DNA of 64,000 nucleotides from Cristatella mucedo (lineage: Eukaryota; Bryozoa; Phylactolaemata; Cristatellidae). Where the stretch lies: the NCBI GenBank assembly GCA_009760855.2, contig WPIO01000001.1:9114501-9178500 (forward strand), given 5' to 3'. Below are positions 15,357 to 29,043 of the stretch, in pieces. How positions within the stretch are numbered: the stretch's first letter is position 1; every line of letters starts with the position of its first letter. The notes under the pieces were generated by a model, which was given only the letters and a program-made list of their open reading frames with translations, had not been told where the DNA came from and did no database searches. The position numbers and the translations under genes are program-made.

Positions 15357-18300
15357 GTAAGTTTTAATCCCGCCCTCAGCGTCTGGGACGACGGCCCGAC
15401 GGCCAGGTCGAGCAAGCCACGCATACAGTTACCGGTTCATATGGGCTGCATAAAGATTCTACGAGATTCTAGGTTTGGTTGCTAATTTTGTTCGTGCAGC
15501 CGCGTTTTCTCAGGGTGGTTCTTCAGCCCGGCGGCCACATTGTTTTCCTTCGCTCGTTGTCTTCTTGTCCACCCCACCCCTCCCTACGAGCCGTATATTC
15601 CGTCTGCAGTGCTCGGCGTAGACGACTGTTCGCTTCGCTGCTAGGAAAGCCGCCGCTCGGTTCGCTACTCTGGACCTCCACGCGTTCTCAGCAGCGGCCC
15701 TAGCTAGGCCACTGCGTGTCTCGGCCTCGCAGTCATACGCAAGGCCGCTGACCCTCGAGCTGTAGGAGTTAGCCTGCGAGCGGGTTACGACGTGGCTGCT
15801 TGCTTCGCGCCTGTCGCAGTGGTGTCGCTTGCCTAGCATTCGTCGCCGTCGATGTCGCGAACGAGTTCGCAGGCGCGCCAGCTCGCTCTAACTACCGCGA
15901 GCGACCGCGTGTGGCTGCATGTAGGCGGTCTAACTGGCGGCATAGAGATCTGCATCACATTCCCGACGGAGTACGTCAAGACTCAGCTGCAGCTGGACGA
16001 GAAAGCCGGCGCTGCGAAGAAGTACCACGGCCCGATTGACTGCGTCAAGAAGACGGTGAAGAGTCACGGAGTTTTCGGACTCTACCGTGGTCTCAGCGTT
16101 CTCGTCTATGGTTCTATACCCAAGTCAGCTGTGAGGTGGGAATCGTGTCGCCTCCTTTCACTGCATCACATCCCCCTCCCACCGACGGCAGCTCTTTCTG
16201 CTGGGCCTGCCGGCTTTTCCTTTGGACCTGGCACTTTGAGCTTTCTCTTCTGCAAAGCTGGTACTTGGTGCTGGTGCTTGGTGGGCGTTGATGCTTGGTT
16301 ACTGGCTGGCAGCAGATAACACAGTCGACTTGCCGATAGAGAGGGCAGAGAGCCTCTTGGCTAGCTGTGTGTTCATTCAACCTGACTGCATGTGCATAGT
16401 CTTTATGGCTGTGCAGAGTTACAGATGGAGATACATTACATTACATAACGTTGACAACCAGAGGCACAGTTGTCTGCTTTGCCTTCAATTGTTTTGTGCT
16501 TTCAGATTTGGCTCCTTCGAGCAGTTTAAGAAGCTGAGTGTTGATGAAAAAGGAAACTTATCGGGTGCCATGAAGCTTACCTGCGGACTCGGTCAGTACC
16601 AGTAGCAGTCACGGCAAGCGGAGGCTACAGCAGCAAGCTACAAGCGGTGGCTACAAGTAGTGGCAGTGGCCAGCAGCCGTAGCCACAGGATGTGGTCGTA
16701 GCAGCAAGTCATGGCACGGTTAAGTCGGCTCCTGCATTGCTGTTAGATGTAGTCAGGGGGTGTACTTATTGAGATGCACTTGCCTATACACAGGTCAAAG
16801 GTTCTACATCATAAATGACACTGACGTGCAATGCTTCCCATGCAGCCATTGGCCAAGCCAACTGAACCCTTGCCTACTCTAACCTTTTCCATGTAGCTGA
16901 CCGGCATTAGTGCTAGTGTCTTTTCAGTACTGGAAATCCATGAGGGTTGCTACTATCACTGTACCCCTAAGTAGCTATTCTAATTGCATTCATAATTCTC
17001 AACAAGAAAAAAGAGAGCTGTTGGTTTGACGATGGCTGGCCTGCAGATTCAGGCCTAGCAAGCTTGCTTGCTAATGTCTGTCACCAGCTTGGGTCTGGTC
17101 TTCGTCAGACAGGGCTAGCACTCTAATTATTGTGCCATCTGTATTCGTCAGACCGTCCTAGCACTCTAATTATTGTGCCATCTGTACTGTATGCCCTGGA
17201 CTGGTGCCTTGTTTGCTTTGCAGTGGTCACCAGGAGTATCAGTGTTTCACCAGCTGAGCACTGTAAAAAGTAAAGCTTAGCTGATTAAACAGCCTCTATC
17301 TGTATAGCAGCACAAGTGTGTGAGTGGCGATCACCATGCTTTCAGTGGACAATAAAGGATTACCAGCTGCAAGACTCAAGCACATTACCTTTGCCGGGAA
17401 GTGGAAGCACCTTACCTTAGGCTAAGAGGGGGCAGACAGTGCTGAAGCATCACCTCTCTCTGCCATGTGCCATTGTCTACCAGCTATCTTACCAACCTCC
17501 ACTTCCATGCGTCAGATTTAGCAGCTAGAAGGGCACTGCCGTGACTAATACAGCCACTTCAGAAAGGCTTCAGTGGTTGAGTGCTTATGCATTTGATTTA
17601 CTGCCATAGCCGCCCAACTGTATGCTGTGAGGGGGGCAGTCGTCCTGTTGTTGGCAAGTTGCTGTAGGCAGATCAGCCTTTCTCGAGGTGGCTGCCACCA
17701 ACAGCTATATTTAGCATGGAGACTGGTATGCTGCTCAGGTCAGATTCTCCTATCTTTGTTGACTTAGCAGCAGTGGATCTGGACAATACCGAGACAGCAC
17801 TTGGGCGTGGCCGGCAAGAGTGTCCAGCATTACCCGAGTAAACCGATAACCCGACTGATTTGCCCTTATTTTGTTAATACACTAGTGTTACTGCACTCTA
17901 CTTTAAGAGAGCTGAGCTTTACCTAAGTACCTAAAACAAGCGGCTGCACATCTACTAACCATACCAAGTCCGGTGCACACTGGCTTGCTGGCTTCGGCCT
18001 GCCTCCTGCGAACCCTGCCGGATGCTGGCGCACAGCAAACTGCAAAGGAGTCTCGAGCCCTTACAAGATGGAGGCTGCTGGACAAACTCAGAACTACCTG
18101 TACCATCATTTTGATGTTGCCAAAGGAAGATACGGTTACACATTTCTTTGGACTTGGGGCCACAACGTTGCTCTGCTAGGCTAATGCCTACCAATATTTG
18201 ACTATTTGTATTGGCTACTGAAATCTGGGGTGGTAGCACCCCCCCTGTGATTTTTGGTCTGTCTGATTTATCTTGGTTCTAGCTCACCCCCTACATACAC

Positions 18301-21300
18301 ACCCTCTCTAGATAAGCTAGTGCATGCTGTCTTGCCAGGGCAGAGGGGAACGAATGAGAATGATGCTGCTTACCTCTGCTGTTGCTGCTGCCGATGCCAC
18401 TGCTGAGTTAGTGGTATCTCACTAGATTCTCGATGCTGTCATGGTGCTGGTCTAAGACCACAGAATGTAGTCTGCCCTGTTGGTGCAGTCTTGTGGCTTG
18501 CTCATCCTTCTAGCTGTATCATCATATGGCCTCGAAGTGGCAGTCCCAACTACTTGCATACAGGCCCTACCTGCATACAGGTCCGGCTGTGGTGTGAGGA
18601 CTGGAGAGGGGGGTGTGCAGCTAATCTTCTACAATTGACTGGCTTGAACTAATTCCTGCAAGTGTGTTCGGTAGCTTAATGTGAGTTTCATAATGTGAGT
18701 TTCAGGCTGGCTTCCTTGCTTATATGTATATGAGGAAAGTATGCAGCTAGGTGGACGCTCACCATCAGAATCACTAGTAGTCGTGAATTATGGTCGTTTC
18801 TTTTGCCGTCAACCAGATGATTCACTGTGGGGAGTCATTTATGTAATTTAATGTGTCGATTAGTATTGATCTGCTCTTGGGTTTAATATATTCACTCTGT
18901 AGTGGTGATCTCAATTGGGCTGCCTCCCAACAGTCAGCTGGAACGATAGGGTAAAAAAAGGTTATAAAAGACAGTAATGGTTACCTGAGCCACATTTACA
19001 TAGCAACAAATGAGCCTTTCTACTACCACCCAGCTTGCACTTGGAAGAAAGGATTATCTGCTGCAGGACCCGATCACAAGACCTGGATCGTGATGTGCAG
19101 GCAATTATAATAATAATACATTTGATAAAGCACCCTCGGAGAACTCAATCTCTTTCTAGGCACTTTACATTTGCTGCAAAGGAAACACGATTGCTTGCTT
19201 AGTGGTAGAAGGTTTCAATAAACTACAAGAATAACATGATTAGGGGTGACATGCACAGGGTCAGCATGCTAGTATGGCTAGTGACAGCATGCAGTGTCAG
19301 CACACATAAGCACATTAAGGGCGAATCACAGGGACCTGCTCAATGCTGTAATAAATAGGTGCATTTTTAGGTTCTTTTTAAATGTGGTCAAGTCAGGAGA
19401 TGTGATGCAAGTCAAGAGTGATTTCCAGGCTTTGGGAGCATACGAACTAAATGTGCTGTCTCCAAAGGATATGAGGTTCGTACGAGGTATATGTAAACAA
19501 TTAGATTCCGAAAAGCTAATGGTACGATGCTTAGCATGGTGGGGCAGTATAACTGATAAGTAGGCTGGAGCCGAAGAATGAAGGGACCTAAAAGTGAGTG
19601 ACAAAACCTTCAAGTCGATGCATTGCTTGACTGCCAGTGCTGGTCGGCAAGAAGCGGTGTGATGTGGCAATTGGGATGCTCACGACAGACATCCCTGGCT
19701 GCAGAGTTTTGCACCGTCTGTAAGCGCCTGATTGCACAGGCCGTTAGACCTGCAAGCAGTGACTTACAGAAGTTGCGACGGGATGTCGCAAATGCATAGA
19801 CCAACTTAGATGTGGTATCCCTGTCTAAACAAGCCCGAGTTTTTAGTAATGTGATGTACCTGAATGTAGGCAGACAGGATTGTGTAGCAGACGTGGTCGT
19901 CTAACGAAAGGTCACTTTGGAACATGACACCTAGATTTCGTACAGATTCAACAGGACATATGCTGGCAGAGCCGATTTTGAGCATTAGCCTTTCCAATTT
20001 TCTGAATCACACTTGGTTTGCCCACTCCATTAAGTTGATTTTATCATCATTCAATTTAAGAAAATTTGCTGCCATCCATGTACAGGTATCATCAGTACAT
20101 GCAGCAAGGGAGTTGAGAGAATTCGACATGCTGGAAGGCTGGATGGGATCAAAGCTAAGGTACAACTGAGTGTCATCTGCATAGAAGTGAAAGCCTAGAT
20201 TGTGCTTGGCAATCACATCGGCAAGAGGAAGAATGTAAACCGAACCTTACCACTTAGGCTAATACCCAGGTGCATTCGACCTGTGGGAGAGCTCCACAGA
20301 TCCGTGCCCACAGCCCTGCCTCCTGTTATGAGCCTTTGGCAAAGTGTTTTGTCCATATCCATTATGGTGCTTCTGCCTATCTCATTGATTGCATAACTTA
20401 CTTTTTAATGGGGGGCAGGGCATACTGAGCATTTTCAACAACTGTCCTATCACTCCCTTGAGTGCTGTGCTTGGCTCTGCATTAGAGAGATATGGTGACT
20501 GGCAAATTAGAGATGTGAGTCAAGTTTCACTTCTCAGTTAAAAACACCAATCTGCATTGCTATCAATGGAAACTGTTCGAAATAACTTGCAACGTAGCTG
20601 AATAGCATCATGTCTTATGTTGATTATCATCAATGATGCTTAGCCGATGGTGTATTTGTACTGTGTATCTCTGCTCCGGGGTAAGGTGCTCGCACTTCAC
20701 GATGTAGGCCGTTAGTTCGAGTCTTCACTAATCATATCGACATGCTTCCTTTAGAGCATTGAAAAATGCCTAGAAAGAGATTTAGTTGTCTGAGAGCGCA
20801 ATGCAAACGCATTATTATTATTATTATGCTTATTATGCAGCAAGCTATTCTTTATTGTCCACCACAAGCCTCAGTGGTTGCTGCTACGGCTCGTCTACCC
20901 CATATACCTGAGGCTGCTGAATCAGCTGCAATCTTGGATTAATCCCTTTCTTACATGTAAAGCAGCACCGAACCTCGGTGCTCAGCTGTTGGCTGTTGTT
21001 GCGAAGCTCGAACAGCAGCCAGCCTCTATTCTTCTCTTCCTACAGTCCTGCTTGCTCACATGTCGTCGAGGATTAAAAAGAGCTGCTCCAACTGGCCCTA
21101 TTGTCGGCTAGGCCCATCGAGCAGCAGCACCTGGTCGCATAACACTTGCAGGCTCTGGTCTGCTGACCACGAGTCTTGACCTGGCCTCGATCGAGACTTC
21201 GAGCGTTCTTGTGGCAGTCGAGCAGTTCTGGACTGGCTGGCTTGCCTGCATCTACACAACGCTGGCACCTGATGCTGGCTGCATCATTAATCGCATGTAG

Positions 21301-24300
21301 TCTCTGTGGCCGATGTCAGCCTAGTACCGGTCGGTGGGATGTCAGCTTCCCACTGTGCACAGTGACCAGCAGGCTGTGCTTGCCACACCACAGGGACGTT
21401 GGGGCAAGGGGCCCTGCCGGTCGCAGGGATCGCCCCAGGCTCGGCAACACTAGTGCAGGCATCCAATGCCAAGATGACCGGAGCCTTGATTCCACGAGCA
21501 CCCGACTGTGTGCCTATCGCTGGTGTAAGGCAGTGTACTGGGCGCCTCCTGGTAGCTTTCTTACTTAAAGCTAGCTTGTTGGATCTGAATCAAAAATGCC
21601 CACCGGAGAGCTATCATTCTTAGTGCTAATAGCTGGTTTTGCTTGTAAAGAAGGGCGTTGTCGTGCCTTGTGCTGATAATAAGGAAACAGTAATAATAAT
21701 AATAATAATAATAATAATCAGCATATACCTTCAACAATCATGGAAAAATCAATTTGAAATATGTCATTCAAGATTATACTACTGTTTTGGAAAATTCTTA
21801 AATAATTAATTTTTAAGCTTGAAAACGTTCTGCTGAGTGATATTATCCAGAGCATTTATAATAATTAAATAATGAGATGCTTAAATGCCTTCTCATTGCT
21901 ATTAGATGATTTAATGTACAATTTGCAGTTTGATTTCCGCCATGAGAGTGCATCACCACCTGTGAAAATTAGTGAATTATATCCCCTGGTATTTCGCTTG
22001 TCACTAATCATAGCTGTACCTATGTGGTAGCACTAAAAATTATATTAATAGAAATACATTCGCATAGCACCCTCATATAACTAAATCTCTGTGTAGGCAC
22101 TTAACATGTGCTGCAAAGGAAGCATGATCGAAGAAAATATAATTTATTTATATAGCACCCTAAGAGAACTTAATATTTATTCAGGCGATTGGGGCTCGAG
22201 CAATATAACAAAGGCACTTTTTAATCATGCCGTTGGTGACTTGTGCATGCCGGACTCGAATACTCTCTTGCAACATTCTTCAGGTTGATAAGATGCTGGC
22301 GTAGCATTCTGTTAGAACCAAATTTCTTTCTTCTCGGCCACAGCCCCTCCCTGCTGCCTAGGCCTGCACCACATCGAGCGGTGGCTTGGAGCTTCTGCAC
22401 TGTGCTATGCAGCAGGTATGCAGTCTAGTCTGACACCTCGTAGCTGGGGGTGAGGGTGTAAATGCATGGTCGGATGCCTCTGCTAGGTTCTGGCATTCGT
22501 GCTCGTGGCACGAACCGTGCATTCAATGCTGCCAAGATCCTTCTTTTGAAGGTGCCGGTCTGTGTGAGGCAGTGCTGGCTGTCACTCCAATGGAGACGAT
22601 AAAGGTGAAGTTTATTCACGACAGAAATCAGCCGCAGCCCAAATATCGTGGGTTTTTCCACGGCGTCCGTGAGATTGTCAGGCAGCAAGGTAAGCTTGTA
22701 TGCGCAACATGGGCTGCCTCTAGGCCGACGATCTGGCAACTGCCACCGCTCGGCTGAGCTGAGTCTGCCGATGTGCGCATTAAGGGCGTTTGCCGCCGTA
22801 ATTCATTAACGACAGATCATATGCCTAATTTAATACCACATGCCAATTTAGTAGCTGAGTGCCGACCCATCGGACTGCCTGATCAGGCTCGGACTGCCTG
22901 ATGCTTTCCTGCTTGGCCGACTCGTCCTGACCTGCTCGCTGCTGCTCTTGACATGGACACTGGGCATGCTTGGCACCTGCTTGCAGTAGCCGAACTGATG
23001 TTGTCTGCTCGCATGTTTTCCCAATGTTGCCACCCTGCCTCTGGCAGGGGCATAGGCACGAATCACCAATGTTTCAGAAGCGACACTCCTTATCCTAACA
23101 CATCACAGGCACTTGGCTTCTGTACTTTCATTTAAATACAGTCCTTCCTATTGGAGTGCCCTGGTTGCCCATGGGAAATCGGATAGCGTCTGGTAGTAGT
23201 GATAAAAATATACGTAGCATCCTAAGAGAAACAGATCTCTATGTAGTAGTGGTAAATAATAATAACAATAGCAATAAGTTGCATATATAGCACCCTAAGG
23301 AAACCAGATCTCTGTCCAGGTGCTTTGCAACTTGCAGGATGAAAATCATCAACCAATATGCAAGGTAGCATGCAAAGACAAGCATGCACACGGACTCAGA
23401 GTGTCCTATTCTCACTGTTCGTCGGCCCTTTGACTTTGCTGTGTAAGTCAGTTTCTCCCTCTTGGATGGCGTATCGAATCTTTTTCACAAACCGAACTAT
23501 CTTCCAACACCTTTATAATAATAACAATAATAGTAATAATGCACTTGACCAAGCGCCCTGTGAGAACTTTTTTTAGACACTTTACATTTGCTGCAAAGGA
23601 AACAGGGCCTAGTGGTGAGTGGTATCATGCTTGACAAACAACATGAATAACATGTTAGGGTGACATGCTCAGGGTCAGCATGCAAATATGGTTAGTGGCA
23701 GCATGCACAGTGTCAGCATGCATAAGCACACAAAATATGAATCACGTGGACCCTCTTAATGCTGTGATAAATATATGCATTTTTAGCTTCTTTTAATGTT
23801 GTAAAGTCAGTGGATGTTATAGCGTCAGTCGGAATTAGCTAAACGATTCGATTCATACTATAAAACAACTATGTGCGGCATGTGAAAATTCTCACCTTGG
23901 TCAATACAGATGAGCATGTTACCCGTGGGCCAAACCAGGGTGGGAGCAATTTACCGTGTTCAGCCTTCTATGGCATCTCTGATGACCCATTCCTAGTATA
24001 TCCTTGGTGATGTCGCAGGTGTCATGAAATCTACAAGATTTCGCCGTCACGATCGCTAAAATTTGGCCCTGTTGGAAGAGCTGCCTTTGAGCAGCGGATT
24101 GGCCTATGGCATTGGTCGCTAGCCTAAATGCCTCGGCAGCCAGCACCCAGTGACCTGAGCTGCCGTGTCCGTGGCCCGTAGCTGAGGTGTTCCTTTGCAC
24201 CCTGCAGTGATCCTCGTCGTGTTCTCACTCTTGATTTCTCTTCTTTTTGCTCGAGTCCTTGTTGGTGTGGCAAGGTTAGCGGTCCCTGTGATTCGTCCTT

Positions 24301-26324
24301 GATGTGCTTATGCGTGCTGACACTGTGCATGCTGCCACTAACCACATTCGCATGCTGACCCTGTGCATGTCACCCCTAACCATATTATTCATTTTGTTTG
24401 TTTTTCAAGCATGATTTTACTTACCATTCAATTGCATTTCACTTTGCAGCAAATGTAAAGCGCCTAGAGAGAGATTAAGTTCTCTGAGGGTGACTTATCA
24501 AGTGAATTATTATTATTATTATTAAGGTTATTTGGCATCACGGATCCTGGTTTGTTGTCACTTGCAGGCGACATCCAGCTGTTATGTGCCAGCCTGGTCT
24601 GCCCTAGCCGCATAGCTGCTGCGTATCGGTGTCTTGGGCACCAAATCTATGCTTCATCTTCTATTCTGAGCTACTGTATGTGTAGAAGTCTTACTTTTCA
24701 AGCTTGCTTCGTGAGATTCAGTCTGTTGGCTACCTCGTGCGCTCGGAAAGCCACTTAGACTTTTCTTTTGAGTGAGCTATGGAAAACTTTACTACGTAAT
24801 ACTCACTTAAGTCTTTGTGGAGTTGCAGCCGGAGATAAATTACATTATTTTTGAAAGTGTTGCAAATAAATATGTGTGTTGTAGTTAACTATTATAGTTA
24901 GCCTATCAGCCAACTCTGTACATCTCAACGTGTCTTCTAAATGTGGTATTCAGCTGCCTGATAAATGCATGCGGCCCCCAGCTGTTTAATGTTCTTTCTG
25001 TTCCAAGAATCATTGCAATAGTTAAGAAATAAGTTAGTAGCGGTCGCTGGTTTGTCCCGGGCTTACCGTGAGCTAACTGGCATGCAGACTCATAGTGGAC
25101 CACATGAGATCAAGCTCCATCTGTTTATTCACCTTTAAGTTACAACCACGTGGCCCATTTGCCACAGTGTTCAATGATTTCTGAATCCAAGATGCATGTG
25201 CTTGACGTGATAACGTTATTAGCTGCTTTTACTTGCTCTTACTTGTAGGTATCCGGGGCACTTACCAGGGGCTGACTGCGACCATGCTGAAACAGGGCAG
25301 CAACCAGGCCATACGATTCTATGTTGTGGAATCGCTGAAAGATCTCTATAAAGGTGACGACAAGACAAAAGTCGTTCCTAAACTGCTGACTGGCGTCTTT
25401 GGCGCCATTGCTGGGGCAGCGTCGGTGTTTGGCAATACTCCGGTGGATGTCGTGAAGACAAGGATGCAGGTGCAGTTGCTGCTGTCTCTGCTGCCGCTTA
25501 CTGTAGATCCTACCAACCCTTCACATCTGGTTGTATGCTGCCTCAGCCCTGTGCAATTGGGTAGTGCCACTTAACGAAGCTTGAAGATTTGCTTGGGATA
25601 GAGCAACTTTTTTCATGTGCAAAAGGCCCTGGCAGTTATTAATTTAACACTATTCGGTGACTGTTTAGAGTTTGGGCAGAGAGGTTAACTCGGGAATCTG
25701 CTGGTCTTAAAAAAAAATATATTAGAATTATATATTTTTGTAAGACCATTAGATTTGTATAGCCCCCTAAGAGAACCTAATCTGGCTTGGTTCAGTGGTT
25801 AAGGTGCTTGCCCCGGCCAATGTCTGGCCGAGGTCGTGGGCTCGAGCCCCGTGGCAAATGTGAAGCCCCTGAATAGGGGTTATAATTCATTTGTATAGTG
25901 CTCCAAGAGAACTTAATCTCTATTCAGGTGCTTTGCATATGCCATGCGGCTTGAGTCCACGACCTCAGCCAGACCTTAGTCGGGGCGAGCACCTTAACCA
26001 CTGGGCCAAACCAGTATACCCAAGATAACCCTGCAATAGGGCTCAACGTGTGCTCCAGCTGATGCTATTTTACCTAATGCAATGTAGCAAACTGATATTT
26101 AGCTTAAGATGGGCTGGGTTGATTTCTGAAGCTGGACATCTGTCTTTTTTGCTGTCTCTTTGCAGAAGACCTCGTGCAGGTATCATCCTGCTAGACCCGG
26201 TAAGGGATAAACCTGGGGATGTTCCCCCAGCTGAACCTTCCCCTTCACCCCCTCACGACACTATCGTAGCAACAACAGTTTTTGTGAGAGACGGAGACAG
26301 GCACAGAGAAAGAAACAGACAGGC

Positions 26325-26367
<43 letters not shown>

Positions 26368-29001
26368 AGGATGTAGGCAGATTTAGTCCAGATTACTAAA
26401 TAAAACAATGGTTAAATAGGTTGCTAGTCAGTTATTTTTGTTCCATAAGTAAAATTGACTCTTTTGGGATGTCTGTTGACCCTCAACTAGTTTCAGATTA
26501 TGGACCACTGCCTGCTTAGCTTCGTCAGACTACCCGTCGTCAAAAATGCAAGGCCAGCCAATACTTTTGAGTTCTTTCGAAGGCGGTTAGTGAATGAAGC
26601 AGCAGCTGTACGAGCCATTTCCGTGTCTGTAATCTCACAGCGCTCATAGCTAAGGCCAATCTCTGACTGCTGCCGAAAAGGGAAGGTTACTAAACCAATA
26701 TTTGATGAACCTCATTGCAATTAAACATAAACATCTTCCTACTGGCACGTAGGCTTGACTGACTGTTTTGCCTCCCACTGCACTAGCGTTGCTAGTTGAG
26801 ATCCTGTAGTGCTCACTGAAGGGAATCATCTTCACGTAGGTAGCTCTAGCCATTTAGCCGCAGCATTTGAGTGCTTCTGGATGGCAAAAGTACACTCATG
26901 TGTGGGACATTTTCGGGGTTTAGATATGGTCAGCTGCAAGAGCTCTCATTGTGTGCCTCAAGAATGGAAGCAAGCTAGCTCAGAAGTCACCAAAGCTGTA
27001 ATACCGTCCTTCACATCCGAAACGATGTCAGCAACACTACCCCATAGTTGATAGAAAAAGTGCTTTGTCTGTCAATGGCCGAAATTTTCGGTATCGTCGG
27101 CAGTCCGATATGTTGGCCGACCGACTTTCCAACCAGGCTGAAGATTCATTTTTATGCCTGTATTTATCTCTAGTTGAACGCAAGCTCCTGCTATAACTCC
27201 AATGTTAGTACTGGTCGTGTTGCACCACCATCCATTCATTTTGTATCCCCATAAATACAAATGGCCCTAGTTATTATTAGTCAGGTCCCAAGCGAAGCTT
27301 GGTTGTCATTGGAAGCTTTTCAATGCCCTTGCCCAAGACCAGAATGGCTAATCGATGTGATGTAAAGAGGCTGGGTCGTCCATTAGTTACCATCCCAGTG
27401 CAACATTAGAGGCTGGAGAATCCTGCTGAAGAATCATTGGCCTCATGTGCTTGGATTTCCCCCTTAACTGTCTTGTACATCGGATAGTGCTACGGCTTCT
27501 AGGCAGCTGTTTGAAATCAATTCGAAACTGCCAGATTGGTGCTGTGGCCAGTAATAGATGTGGGAGAAAGCAACTTCTCGATCCGAGATATTGGCTCGGC
27601 TCTATTGTTTTATTATATTATCCAGGAGACTCCACACGGAGCTCCAATAGCATCCACCGACCATTCGTTTGTCTACTTCTGCAGAGATGTTTCGTGAGAA
27701 TCGTTTGCAGACAATGCATACCCACATGTCACAGCAGTCCAACTGGTCAAGAGTGAATCGATGTCAACATTCTCTTGCCTTTGACAGGTGGCTTCATGTC
27801 TTGCTGCATTTCGATTGTCTCTACTTTGTGCCATCAATGCTTGCTATCGTTCTGCGTCTTCCTACCTGTCTCTGAACCACTTTAAATCACGGCCCTACGG
27901 TATTTAGATGGCGTACACAGCAACTGGTGTGCAACTGTCACAGATCATCTTTCATGGACCTCTGGAAATGCTGCTCCTTTTCTATGTAGTTGATGCACTT
28001 CCGGCTTGACAGTATGGCTTGCAGAAAATCCACGACGACCGGCTTGTAGCCAATTTTGCCTTTCACCACTTAGTCGGAAATGTGTCTGAGGTTTTAGTAG
28101 CTGCTGGGCCTGAGCGGAGCCGGAGGCTGCAGCATTCTCTAGCAGAGTACGCTTAATGTTAGCTTTACTTTAAGTGTGCAGTGCTCGTTTTCAGGGAATC
28201 TTGCCCTGCGATGAGTATTCATGAGACTTTCTCCAAGGCTATTGATGGCATTGGATGCAGCTAGAGTCACATGTAATAGCAGTTCCAAACGGACTGAAAT
28301 GCTCTTAGCTATGCACAACCCCCTCCCTGCCCTTCGATTTCCCCTTCTTCTCCGATTTCCCCACAGGTTTTCTCTTAAGCTAGACAAAATATGACAAAAT
28401 ATCAGTAATTTTGTGAGCAATAACTTAGCATCTTTTCAACGTTTATTCGTGCCTGAAGGCTGATAGGTGCAAACGACGAACGCCACTAGCTATAGTCCAT
28501 GAAATTACCCTACTCTGCTCACTTAGTTGGTACTGCTGCTTCCTCTCTCTCCCCTAAAGACTGGCCTTGCGTATGTGCACATGCACGTGTGTGTGTGTGC
28601 ACATGCGCGTGTAGTATGTATGGGCTGGCGCGTGTGTGGGTGATGTGTGGGGGAGGTGATGTGTGTGTGCGAGTGTACGCTAGTGCTCAGCACCTTAGCT
28701 GCCATGTCTTTTTTTTTACTGTGCAGCAACTTTTTAATTTAGCTTTCCCCTCCTATTTGCTCTGCTATCAGTGATAGCCTTGCCGCTGGATCCCTTTCTT
28801 TGTGCATCACTCATTTAAGTTTTTCATGCTCCTATCGTTTTGGCAGGGACTCGAGGCCAGTAAATATAAGAACACGTTGGACTGTGCCGTCAGGATATTC
28901 CGTGAAGAAGGACCAAGGGCGTAAGTTTTTTCTTCTGCAGTTGCTGCACTATCCTACGCTGTTGCAATGCTTATACAACGACATCTCTTTCTCTCTCCCT
29001 C

Positions 29002-29043
<42 letters not shown>

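Larger units (their letters stand above)
16592..19104. other. SLC25A1 intron 3, 5' part
   Basis: Holds a 43-bp tandem duplication (17101-17186) and a diverged SINE (17262-17420). The remainder is unannotatable CT/AG-mixed intron. Confidence 0.6.
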
